DNA from: Hyphomicrobium sp.
GTDB taxonomy: Bacteria > Pseudomonadota > Alphaproteobacteria > Rhizobiales > Hyphomicrobiaceae
DNA length: 6,718 bases
Direction: 5' to 3'
Assembly: GCA_030609245.1 (NCBI GenBank)
Contig: JAUWCP010000130.1
Location: 1-6,718, forward strand
In this document: positions 1-5,811 of the stretch, piece by piece
Layout of the letters: each line of letters starts with the position of its first letter
Position numbering within the stretch: the stretch's first letter is position 1
The notes under the pieces: generated by a model
Told to the model about the DNA's origin: nothing
What the model saw: only the letters and a program-made list of their open reading frames with translations
Databases searched by the model: none
Translations under genes and position numbers: made by a program

Positions 1-33
1 ATCGCCTCGACCATCGTGGCGCTTCAAGCTTAG
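1..33 (+). CDS. Possible C-terminal tail of a plus-strand gene (partial)
   Basis: Frame 1 reads ten sense codons (IASTIVALQA) and then TAG at 31-33. Seven of the ten codons end in G or C, as in the real genes of this window, and the tail would be convergent with the methyltransferase cluster. The stop codon lies inside the left end (TTAGAGC) of the repeat that begins at 29, so the repeat may have inserted at, or supply, the gene's stop. Ten codons are too few to identify a family or to exclude chance. Confidence 0.3.
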   Translation: MASTIVALQA

Positions 34-105
34 AGCAAGGTCGTTCTTGATGGAATCACTCGCCAAGTCCGAGAGGTTTCCAACAGATAAGTGAATCTTA
101 CTCTA
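29..105. repeat. Dispersed TAGAGC palindromic repeat, copy 1 (degenerate)
   Basis: This 77-bp segment aligns without gaps to 5812-5888, with about 63 of 77 bases identical by hand count. The left half is almost unchanged (TTAGAGCAAG, CGTTCTTGATGGAATC). The right half has diverged: the expected CAAGAACG arm is now CAGATAAG and the terminal GCTCTA is ACTCTA, so the long hairpin is largely lost, although TGGAA (51-55) can still pair with TTCCA (78-82). It lies beyond the 3' end of the minus-strand methyltransferase cluster and next to a second repeat copy. It contains no ORF of note. It is probably a non-autonomous REP-like intergenic element, since no transposase is visible. Confidence 0.8.
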
Positions 106-116
106 AATCAAAAGTG

Positions 117-181
117 TAGAGACTGATTCACGTTTCACTTGGAACGGCTCAAGTGCGTCCAAGTGAAACGATCAGGCTCTA
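117..181. repeat. TAGAGC palindromic repeat, long-hairpin form
   Basis: A strong inverted repeat. TAGAGACTGAT (117-127) pairs with ATCAGGCTCTA (171-181) with one mismatch, and CGTTTCACTTGG (131-142) pairs perfectly with CCAAGTGAAACG (159-170). This gives a stem of about 23 bp with a 3-nt TCA bulge on the left arm (128-130) and a 16-nt loop (143-158). The outer arm matches the reverse complement of the right end of the copy at 5812-5888 at 17 of 18 positions, so it belongs to the same family. It starts 22 bp past the stop of the PRMT-like gene. Read on the minus strand it is followed after a few bases by CTTTTGATTT, so it could also act as a weak intrinsic terminator or a 3'-end stabiliser for that operon. 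Confidence 0.85.
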
Positions 182-203
182 GAGCGGCACGCGCGATTGT
201 CTT

Positions 204-1142
204 TCAGGGAAGAAACCCCTTATCGAGGTTCAACGCTTGGCGCTCTAGCCTTTGCCCTTTTGCGTTGAGCCGCGTCGCCGTCCAGGCCACGTGCGTTCCC
301 GCGTCCATGGATGTGCGTGAACGCAGCGAAATCGTCACTGCCTCACCCCCACGGGCCTTCAACGGCGTCAGCAGCGGAAAATAGAGTTGCTCCCAATGCG
401 TTCGCGGCGCATCAGGCGCGGTCGATAGCGTGATGCCAGGCACCAGCTCTGCAGCCCACCACGTGGCAAATCCGAAGATCGTTGTTGTGCGCGACAAGCG
501 CCAGATGACCTCGCCTTTACGCGCCGACCGGTTCTGCTTCGTGAAGTCGATGGCATCCCACACCTTGGCGCTTGCGCCATCATCAAGCAGCTCTTTAGGC
601 GCCAGGGTGCGCACGTAAATGTTGTTGAAGCTCATCGTCATCGCGGGCGAGAGATCGAGATCGAATCCGACGTCCTCCCAGGCACACAACTCGCCGTGGA
701 TGCGATCGCTGATAACCGGCGTCACGAATTGCTCCAAACGGCCAGGGATGATCACGCCACCAGGTTTCAGAAAACGCCGGCGTGCATCGTTCAGCGTCTC
801 GATAGCATTCTCTTCGAAGGGATAATTCCCAAGCGTTTCAGACACGACGACGTCGACCCGCGGCGGATCTTCCATTTCAGTCGAGTGGCAGGGGATCAGA
901 TGGCAGTTGGACGCGCGGTTTGCCTTCAACACTTTCTCGGCTACGCCAGCAACTTCGGCCGCCTCATATAAAAAGACCTCGCGCGCACCGAGACGCGCTG
1001 CAATGAGAGCCAAAATCCCCGTGCCAGCGCCAATATCCGCAACCGTCGTCTCACCCTTGCGAATGACCGATTTCAGCGCGCGCGCGAAGGCGTCGTTGCG
1101 CACGCGGTCGGCAATCAAGGTGCGATGATATTCAATGCGCAT
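204..1142 (-). CDS. PRMT-like SAM-dependent methyltransferase
   Basis: A 312-residue class I SAM methyltransferase with features of protein arginine methyltransferases. Residues 34-44 form motif I (VADIGAGTGIL), E60 is the acidic residue that usually contacts the ribose of SAM, and SETLGNYPFEEN (101-112) resembles the double-E loop, with E102 and E111 nine residues apart as in PRMT1. THWEQ (248-252) matches the THW loop, which in PRMTs lies in the C-terminal barrel domain. The N-terminal segment YHRTLIADRVRNDAF resembles the PRMT helix around SAM but starts later than in eukaryotic enzymes, so the YFxxY part is missing. The ATG at 1142 lies 4 bp after the stop of the preceding methyltransferase, which suggests translational coupling. 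An in-frame GTG at 1169 would add nine residues but overlaps that gene and has no visible RBS. The substrate is unknown; arginine of a protein is an inference, and an rRNA or small-molecule substrate is possible. Confidence 0.9.
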   Translation of the reverse strand: MRIEYHRTLIADRVRNDAFARALKSVIRKGETTVADIGAGTGILALIAARLGAREVFLYEAAEVAGVAEKVLKANRASNCHLIPCHSTEMEDPPRVDVVVSETLGNYPFEENAIETLNDARRRFLKPGGVIIPGRLEQFVTPVISDRIHGELCAWEDVGFDLDLSPAMTMSFNNIYVRTLAPKELLDDGASAKVWDAIDFTKQNRSARKGEVIWRLSRTTTIFGFATWWAAELVPGITLSTAPDAPRTHWEQLYFPLLTPLKARGGEAVTISLRSRTSMDAGTHVAWTATRLNAKGQRLERQALNLDKGFLP

Positions 1143-1146
1143 TCGT

Positions 1147-1983
1147 CTAAAGCGCCAGGTTCGGGCCACGTAGCTGGTAGAGCACCAGGCCCGCGGCCAC
1201 CGCCAGATTAAGCGAGTCGAGCTGCCCCGCCATAGGGATCTTGACCAGATGCGTGCACGTTCTCGCTAACTCGTCTGACAATCCCGGACCCTCGCTGCCC
1301 ATCAGCAACAACACCGGTCCACCAGGCTGCACCTTGCGGAAGTCCTCCTGACCGTCGAGGTGCGTGCCGATGATCTCTCCTTTCCAAGCGGCCCGCCAAC
1401 CTAGGAACGCCTCGCGCGTCATCTTCACAAGAGGCACGGCGAACACCGAGCCCATCGTTGCGCGCACGCACTCGCGCGCATAGGGATCGCAGCAATTACC
1501 GATCAAGATCACGCCAGACGCGCCGACCGCATCGACGGTGCGAATGATCGTGCCGAGGTTGCCAGAATCGCGCACCTCTTCCAATACCAACCATAGTTCT
1601 GCGGACACTGCTTTCGCCGCATCCCGCGCCGCGCGCCAGCGCTGGCGAAACACGGCTAGCATGTTTTGCGGATTGTCTTTCGATGCGAGTTTCCCTAGCA
1701 CCGCCTCACTCACTTCAAGGCATTCAGCACCCGCGCCTAGCGCCCAATCGACGAGGCCGCGGGCCACTCCGCTTGGCGCCGTCCCCGCTTGAAAGACCAG
1801 TGTCTCCGGTGCGAAGCCGTGCTCGCGCGCGGTAATGAGGATCGATGCGCCTTCGGCAACGAACAGCCCCGTCTCCTTGCGGACCTTGCGCATCTCCAGC
1901 GCGCGGATCGCCTTCACCTTCTCATTTTGCAGGCTGGTAATCGGCTTCGGCGCCGATGCCAGCTCATGGGCGCGCTGCGTCAT
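1147..1983 (-). CDS. TrmH/SpoU-family RNA 2'-O-methyltransferase
   Basis: A 278-residue SPOUT-class enzyme that should transfer a methyl group from SAM to a ribose 2'-OH in rRNA or tRNA. An N-terminal substrate-binding domain (about 15-110, with FVAEGASILITARE at 41-54) precedes the knotted catalytic domain. All three SpoU motifs are visible: RDSGNLGTIIRTVDA at 138-152 with N142 and R148, LLLMGSEGPGLSDE at 225-238, and KIPMAGQLDSLNLAVA at 248-263. The layout matches the RlmB/TsnR-like branch rather than the short TrmL type, but the target nucleotide cannot be read from sequence. The open frame runs back to 2136, but I chose the ATG at 1983 because it follows AGGTGG by 7 nt, the protein then starts at the usual point for the family, and the longer form would lie deep inside the upstream gene. 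It overlaps that gene by 20 bp and precedes the PRMT-like gene by 4 bp, so the three are probably co-translated. Confidence 0.93.
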   Translation of the reverse strand: MTQRAHELASAPKPITSLQNEKVKAIRALEMRKVRKETGLFVAEGASILITAREHGFAPETLVFQAGTAPSGVARGLVDWALGAGAECLEVSEAVLGKLASKDNPQNMLAVFRQRWRAARDAAKAVSAELWLVLEEVRDSGNLGTIIRTVDAVGASGVILIGNCCDPYARECVRATMGSVFAVPLVKMTREAFLGWRAAWKGEIIGTHLDGQEDFRKVQPGGPVLLLMGSEGPGLSDELARTCTHLVKIPMAGQLDSLNLAVAAGLVLYQLRGPNLAL

Positions 1984-2875
1984 CGCACATCCACCTGGTA
2001 AAAAGCGATGCCGGGACCGCACGCTCACCTTTGTCTTCACGAATGGCAAGCTCGCCCGACTCGAAGCTGCCGCCTCGCGCGCCCAGCACCTCGCGCACAA
2101 GCTGATCGAAGGCCAGCGTCGACGCACGAATAGCATAGACCGTCAGGACCAATGCTGCTTGCGCGGGCGCGAGCAGATTTGCACAATCGGTCATCAAAGG
2201 CGGCAGGCTCGTGAACAGGTCCCAAATCTCCCCGTCAGGGCCGCGCCCAAACTTCGGAGGATCGACCAATATGAGATCGTAAGACTTGCCTCGACGCACC
2301 TCGCGCGCCACGAATTTTTGTGCGTCATCGAGGATCCAACGGACGGGCGCGTCCTCCAGCTTAGAGGCTGCTTGGTTCTCCTTGGCCCACGCGATCGCCT
2401 TCTTGGAGGCATCAACGTGCGTGACATGCGCGCCAGCTGCGGCCGCAAGTAGGGAGGCAGCGCCCGTGTAAGCAAAGAGGTTCAGAACCCGCGGGCGCTC
2501 ATCGCGGCATTCGGCCAGGCGCGCTAACATCCATTCCCAGTGCGGAAGCTGTTCGGGAAACAGTCCCATGTGCCGAAATCCCGACAACCGGCACAGCATC
2601 GTCACGCCGCGCACTTTAACGGGCCAGCTCTCCGGCACCGGCTTTTCGATGCGCCAGCGGCCCTTGTCCTCGTCGTCCTCGCCGGCGAAGACGGCGTGGG
2701 CCTCGTCCCACTTCGCCCTGGCCAAATGCGGCGACCACAGAGCCTGCGGCTCGGGCCGGTCGACAACGATCTTGCCAAAACGCTCCAGCTTGCGCCCTGC
2801 CCCGCTATCAAGAAGCGCGTAGTCTTCAAAGCCTGCGGTTTCGATCAGTTTCAGAGGGTTTGGCGGCGGACGCAT
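1964..2875 (-). CDS. COG1092/RlmI-like class I SAM methyltransferase
   Basis: A 303-residue methyltransferase, first gene of a three-methyltransferase cluster. The N-terminal part (about 8-50, LLDSGAGRKLERFG and RPEPQALW) is family-specific. The Rossmann fold follows: motif I VLNLFAYTGAASL (130-142), acidic post-I VDAS (154-157), DDAQKF (183-188) and motif IV DPPKFGRG (205-212). RlmI, the E. coli 23S rRNA m5C1962 enzyme, carries an extra PUA domain and a catalytic cysteine in an SCS motif after motif IV. Here the PUA domain is absent and the matching strand reads LVLTVYAIR (242-250) with no cysteine, so m5C chemistry looks unlikely, and a base-nitrogen methylation as in RlmK is a possible alternative. 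The ATG at 2875 is the only reasonable start, because an in-frame stop lies 11 codons upstream with no ATG, GTG or TTG between. Its ribosome site (GGAT, about 5 nt before) is weak. The family assignment is firm; the substrate is open. Confidence 0.88.
   Translation of the reverse strand: MRPPPNPLKLIETAGFEDYALLDSGAGRKLERFGKIVVDRPEPQALWSPHLARAKWDEAHAVFAGEDDEDKGRWRIEKPVPESWPVKVRGVTMLCRLSGFRHMGLFPEQLPHWEWMLARLAECRDERPRVLNLFAYTGAASLLAAAAGAHVTHVDASKKAIAWAKENQAASKLEDAPVRWILDDAQKFVAREVRRGKSYDLILVDPPKFGRGPDGEIWDLFTSLPPLMTDCANLLAPAQAALVLTVYAIRASTLAFDQLVREVLGARGGSFESGELAIREDKGERAVPASLFTRWMCDDAARP
1991..1996 (-). promoter_or_regulatory. Ribosome-binding site of the TrmH-family gene
   Basis: On the minus strand AGGTGG lies 7 nt before the ATG at 1983, inside the 3' end of the preceding gene. 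It decides the start of the TrmH-family gene against the 51-codon longer open frame. Confidence 0.7.
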
Positions 2876-2950
2876 TGGTGATCCAGTCGTGAGGAAGAAC
2901 GGCTTCTAGCACGTTCGCCTCCGCCGGCCACGTCCCCACTCGACGCTAGG

Positions 2951-2978
2951 GTGATAGGTTGATACCCCCGGGAGGCAA
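2951..2978 (-). promoter_or_regulatory. Candidate promoter of the methyltransferase cluster
   Basis: On the minus strand TTGCCT (2978-2973) and TATCAC (2956-2951) are separated by 16 nt, each matching the sigma70 consensus at four of six positions. It would place a start near 2944 and leave a leader of roughly 70 nt before the ATG at 2875. The match is modest, and the divergent ppa promoter must lie in the same 222-bp intergenic region. Weak evidence. Confidence 0.28.
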
Positions 2979-3084
2979 GAGAAAGGGCTAAGCGGCAACG
3001 GGCCACATTGCACCAAGGTTTTCTCACACCCCCTATCGCCTCTGTGCACTCTCACATCGGCACAGATGTTTTCAACGAACGACC

Positions 3085-3089
3085 AGGAG
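3085..3089 (+). promoter_or_regulatory. Ribosome-binding site of ppa
   Basis: AGGAG lies 8 nt upstream of the ATG at 3098 and selects this start over the 30-codon longer open frame that begins at 3008. Confidence 0.75.
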
Positions 3090-3097
3090 CCAAACCC

Positions 3098-3637
3098 ATG
3101 CGCATCGATGCGATCGCCGTTGGGAACAACCCGCCGCTCGACATCAACGTGATCATCGAGGTTCCCGTTGGCGGAGAGCCAATCAAGTATGAGATGGACA
3201 AGGCCTCAGGCACGCTTGTCGTCGACCGGTTCCTCCACACACCCATGCGCTACCCTGGAAACTACGGTTTTGTGCCGCACACTCTGTCCGCCGACGGCGA
3301 TCCCATCGACGTCCTCGTCTGTAACACGCGCGCGCTTGTCCCTGGAGCCGTGATCAATTGCCGTCCCGTTGGCGTGCTCGTCATGGAGGACGAGGGCGGA
3401 GGCGATGAAAAGATCGTCGCGGTGCCAAGTAGGAAACTGACGAAGCGCTACGACAAGATCGAAAACTATTCCGATCTGCCCGAAATCTCCGTGCAGCAGA
3501 TCGAACACTTTTTCTCCCATTACAAGGATCTGGAACCGGGAAAGTGGGCCAAGATCGAACATTGGGGCGACGCGGCAGAAGCGCAAAAGCTCATCTTGCA
3601 AGCAATCGCCCGCGTCAGCGCGCCAGCGGCGAAGTGA
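3098..3637 (+). CDS. ppa: Family I inorganic pyrophosphatase
   Basis: A cytoplasmic, metal-dependent soluble pyrophosphatase that splits pyrophosphate into two phosphates and so pulls nucleotide polymerisation and aminoacylation forward. At 179 residues it has the normal length of bacterial family I enzymes. The active-site residues known from the E. coli enzyme are all present with an offset of one: E21, K30, E32, R44, Y56, D66, D68, D71, D98, D103, K105, Y142 and K143. The family signature DGDPIDVLV spans 66-74. The start at 3098 follows AGGAG and removes an upstream extension (MHQGFLTPPI...) that does not belong to the family. It is divergent from the methyltransferase cluster and is followed by a DUF1275 gene on the same strand after 182 bp, which is too far to assume an operon. 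No clear promoter was found upstream. Confidence 0.97.
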   Translation: MRIDAIAVGNNPPLDINVIIEVPVGGEPIKYEMDKASGTLVVDRFLHTPMRYPGNYGFVPHTLSADGDPIDVLVCNTRALVPGAVINCRPVGVLVMEDEGGGDEKIVAVPSRKLTKRYDKIENYSDLPEISVQQIEHFFSHYKDLEPGKWAKIEHWGDAAEAQKLILQAIARVSAPAAK

Positions 3638-3710
3638 TTGGGAGAAGGCGCGCACCTATCGCCTGCCATCGCGTCCAGGAGTAGGAACGGCGCCGACGCG
3701 GCAATTCAGC

Positions 3711-3746
3711 GTAAAGCGGCTTGCCCGCAGCTCTCACTGGCTTTAC
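3711..3746 (+). repeat. Inverted repeat between ppa and the DUF1275 gene
   Basis: GTAAAGC (3711-3717) is repeated inverted as GCTTTAC (3740-3746) around a 22-nt GC-rich interior. It lies about 73 bp after the ppa stop and 73 bp before the DUF1275 start. No T-run follows, so it is not a standard terminator. It may be an operator or chance. The rest of 3638-3819 shows no gene or convincing promoter. Confidence 0.25.
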
Positions 3747-3808
3747 CCCCATCAGCAGCGAGTAAATGCGCCAGGCCGCTCGTGCCAGGCGGCATCCTTG
3801 TGCAGATC

Positions 3809-3813
3809 GGGAG
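3809..3813 (+). promoter_or_regulatory. Ribosome-binding site of the DUF1275 gene
   Basis: GGGAG lies 6 nt before the ATG at 3820. It supports this start over an upstream in-frame ATG at 3766 that would add 18 mostly charged residues of no membrane character. Confidence 0.6.
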
Positions 3814-3819
3814 AGTGCA

Positions 3820-4542
3820 ATGTCGAGCGTCGAGTTGCCGCTGGAGCCATTGGGTCGCGCACTTCGTGCGACGGTGCCCCTATCGTTCGTATCGGGCTTT
3901 GTCGACGTTATCAGCTTCGTCGCCCTGTACGGGCTATTTGCCTCTCACATCACCGGCAACTTCACAGTGATAGGTTCCGACATCGTGCATGGATCCTCTG
4001 GCCTCATTTTGAAGTTGCTCGCGTTGCCGATGTTCGTGATCTTTGTCGCTATCACGCGCTTCATTGTGGTGGGCTATGAGCAAAAGAAGCGTTCCCCTCT
4101 TCGTGTCCTTCTTGTGATGCAGGGCGTGCTGCTCTTAAGCTGCATGTTCGTCGGTCAATCGGTATCTCCGGTCATAGAACCCGACAAGGCCGGTCCGATC
4201 CTCGCTGGTCTCCTTGGCGTCTCGGCCATGGCGGTACAAAACGGTTACGCAAGACTCATCTTCGCCGCTCACCCCTCAACCACAATTATGACGACCAACT
4301 GCGCACAAGCTGTGATCGACTTCATCGATATGTACCGTGGCATCCCCGACGTGAGCGAGCGCGCCAGGCGGCGCTTTGAACGCACCGCGCCGACTGTTCT
4401 TGCCTTCATCATCGGAACTATTGCCGGGGCCTACGGCTATATCTTGCTAACCTTCTGGAGCCTGGCACTACCCCTCGCCGCGCTGCTTGGGGTCGGCATC
4501 TTTTTTTCGGCCGCCAACGCTCCGACTGAGAGCAGCCAATGA
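3820..4542 (+). CDS. DUF1275 (YoaK-type) inner-membrane protein
   Basis: A 240-residue hydrophobic protein of the DUF1275/YoaK family, whose members are common in proteobacteria but have no established biochemical role. The family hallmarks are an N-terminal hydrophobic stretch with SGFVDVISF and ASHITGNFT (25-49), a central LLGVSAMAVQNGYARL (131-146) and TTIMTTNCAQAVID (154-167). I count about six membrane segments: roughly 18-42, 63-84, 95-112, 125-149, 191-210 and 212-232. A basic cytoplasmic-looking loop (RARRRFER, 181-188) follows the central block. A run of seven T residues at 4501-4507 encodes two phenylalanines near the C-terminus and is a possible slippage point. The gene is convergent with prfB, with a 33-bp gap, and no operon partner is evident. 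Transport of a small molecule is sometimes suggested for such proteins, but nothing here shows a substrate. Confidence 0.9.
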   Translation: MSSVELPLEPLGRALRATVPLSFVSGFVDVISFVALYGLFASHITGNFTVIGSDIVHGSSGLILKLLALPMFVIFVAITRFIVVGYEQKKRSPLRVLLVMQGVLLLSCMFVGQSVSPVIEPDKAGPILAGLLGVSAMAVQNGYARLIFAAHPSTTIMTTNCAQAVIDFIDMYRGIPDVSERARRRFERTAPTVLAFIIGTIAGAYGYILLTFWSLALPLAALLGVGIFFSAANAPTESSQ

Positions 4543-4543
4543 T

Positions 4544-4567
4544 CGGCGCCGTTGCCAAACGGGGCTG
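4544..4567. terminator. Hairpin between convergent DUF1275 and prfB genes
   Basis: CGGC-g-CCGTT (4544-4553) pairs with AACGG-g-GCTG (4558-4567) across a GCCA loop. The stem has nine pairs with one G:G mismatch and one G:T pair. It fills most of the 33-bp gap between the two convergent stops, where a shared terminator is expected. Neither side has a T-run, so factor-independent termination is uncertain. Confidence 0.35.
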
Positions 4568-4575
4568 CCGCTAGC

Positions 4576-5707
4576 CTATTCAAGATCCTCGACGTGTACA
4601 GGACCGCCGCCCTCGATGCGCTGCGCCAGAGCGCTCTCGATAAAGGGTTCGATCGCGCCGTCCAACACGGCTGTGGGGTCGGAACTCTGCGTGCCGGTGC
4701 GCAGATCCTTCACCAGCTGATAGGGCTGCAGCACGTAGGAGCGGATCTGGTGACCCCAGCCGATCTCGGTTTTGCTCGCGGCTTCGGCTGACGCCTTCTC
4801 CTCTCGTTTCTTGAGCTCTTGCTCATAGAGACGTGACTTCAACATCGCCCACGCAATCGCACGATTCTTGATCTGCGAACGCTCCTGCTGGCTCGCAACC
4901 GCAATGCCGGTTGGCAAGTGCGTAATGCGCACTGCGGAGTCCGTCGTATTGACGTGCTGTCCACCCGCACCTGAGGATCGGTACGTATCGATCCGGCAAT
5001 CGCCGTCGTTGATTTCGATTTCAATGTCGTCATCGACCACTGGGTAGACCCACACGGAGGCAAAGCTCGTATGCCGGCGCGCGTTGCTATCGTAGGGTGA
5101 AATGCGCACCAGCCGATGCACGCCCGACTCTGTCTTGAGCCAGCCGTAGGCATCTTCCCCCTTGATCTCGATGGTCACTGACTTGAAGCCTGCCTCTTCG
5201 CCGGGGCTCTCCTCGATCACCTTCACCTTGTAGCCGCGGTCCTCCGCCCAGCGCATGTACATGCGCGCCAGCATTGAGGCCCAGTCCTGGCTTTCGGTAC
5301 CGCCGGCCCCAGCGTGAACTTCCAAGTAGGTGTCGTTGGCGTCGGCTTCACCCGACAACAACGCCTCGACGCTGCGCCGCTGCGCCTCCTCGGCAATCTT
5401 GCGCAACTGCGCTCCGCCTTCGGCGATGCTGGCATCATCGCCCTCGGCCTCGCCCAGCTCGATCAGCGTCACGCTATCTTCAAGATCGCGCTCCAGCGAT
5501 TGGTAAGCTGCCATCGAGCGCTCCAGCTGTTGGCGCTGGCGCATGACTTTTTGTGCGCTCCTGGGATCATTCCACAGGCTGGGATCCTCGGCCTGCTTGT
5601 TGAATTCCGCCAGCCGAGCGTCAGCAGTATCCCAGTCAAAGATGCCTCCTTAAGAGGACCAATGCCTCCTTGATGGAATCGACGAGCTTTTGCGATTCGG
5701 CGCGCAT
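4576..5707 (-). CDS. prfB: Peptide chain release factor 2, made by +1 frameshift
   Basis: RF2 releases finished peptides at UGA and UAA codons in the ribosomal A site. The gene is split over two frames: codons 1-23 run from ATG 5707 to CTT 5641-5639 and are followed by in-frame TGA at 5638. Skipping T5638 continues GAC TGG GAT and joins a frame that runs to TAG at 4578-4576. The product is 376 residues, a normal RF2 length. A coiled N-terminal domain (about 1-125) precedes the decoding domain with SPY (203-205, the place of SPF in E. coli RF2), and GGQ lies at 248-250 within RSSGAGGQHVN. The residue six before the GGQ glutamine is Ser244, not the Thr246 of E. coli K-12. GGAG lies 6 nt before the ATG. 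mrcA lies upstream on the same strand, about 200 bp away. An ATG at 5544 would give a 322-residue form, but it lacks the conserved start and is an artefact of ignoring the frameshift. Confidence 0.96.
5635..5650 (-). promoter_or_regulatory. Programmed +1 frameshift site of prfB
   Basis: On the minus strand AGGAGG (5650-5645), CAT, CTT (5641-5639) and TGA C (5638-5635) follow in direct succession. This is the RF2 autoregulatory signal: an SD-like element three bases before the CTT slippery codon, then a UGA stop in the weak C context. When RF2 is scarce the ribosome pauses at UGA, slips +1 on CUU and completes RF2; when RF2 is plentiful it terminates after 23 residues. The known E. coli site is AGGGGG TAT CTT TGA C, with identical spacing. 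The SD-like element here is the full AGGAGG. Confidence 0.95.
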
Positions 5708-5752
5708 GGCAGACTCCAGAAACGAATGCGATGTGTTGGATTCAGATGCAGT

Positions 5753-5781
5753 GATATAGTGATCGAAACCGCGTATGTAAA
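5753..5781 (-). promoter_or_regulatory. Candidate sigma70-type promoter of prfB
   Basis: On the minus strand TTTACA (5781-5776, five of six consensus bases) and TATATC (5758-5753, four of six) are separated by exactly 17 nt. A start near 5746 would leave a leader of about 40 nt before the prfB ATG. The -35 box lies inside a small inverted repeat (GCGT...ACGC, 5771-5784). If active, prfB is transcribed apart from mrcA, in agreement with the roughly 200-bp gap and the palindromic repeat between them. Confidence 0.5.
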
Positions 5782-5811
5782 CGCATCCAGTCCTCACGCC
5801 AGCAAAGACGC

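Noticed and set aside
1984..2136. 51-codon N-terminal extension of the TrmH-family gene
   Set aside because: It lies wholly inside the upstream methyltransferase gene, is arginine- and alanine-rich without family similarity, and the ATG at 1983 has a good ribosome site.
1835..2452. 205-codon plus-strand open frame
   Set aside because: It lies antisense to two well-supported methyltransferase genes, has arginine-rich composition without recognisable motifs, and has no ribosome site. Such antisense frames are common in GC-rich coding DNA.
2940..3097. Plus-strand promoter for ppa (TTGATA at 2959-2964 or TTGCAC at 3008-3013)
   Set aside because: Neither has an acceptable -10 box at 16-18 nt, so no specific promoter can be supported.
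3206..3655. 149-codon minus-strand open frame
   Set aside because: It is antisense to ppa, whose complete active site proves the plus-strand frame.
3032..3664. 10-bp direct repeat CCTATCGCCT at 3032-3041 and 3655-3664 flanking ppa, as if insertion duplications
   Set aside because: About twenty 10-mer pairs are expected by chance in a window this long, and no mobile element features flank ppa.
3638..3970. 110-codon plus-strand open frame after ppa
   Set aside because: It overlaps the DUF1275 gene in another frame and shows no family motif or ribosome site.
5669..5681. CTTGATGGAATCG shared between the prfB leader and the repeat at 5829-5841
   Set aside because: A 13-base match is marginal by chance in this length, and the prfB copy encodes leader residues (codons 9-13), so common origin is not supported.
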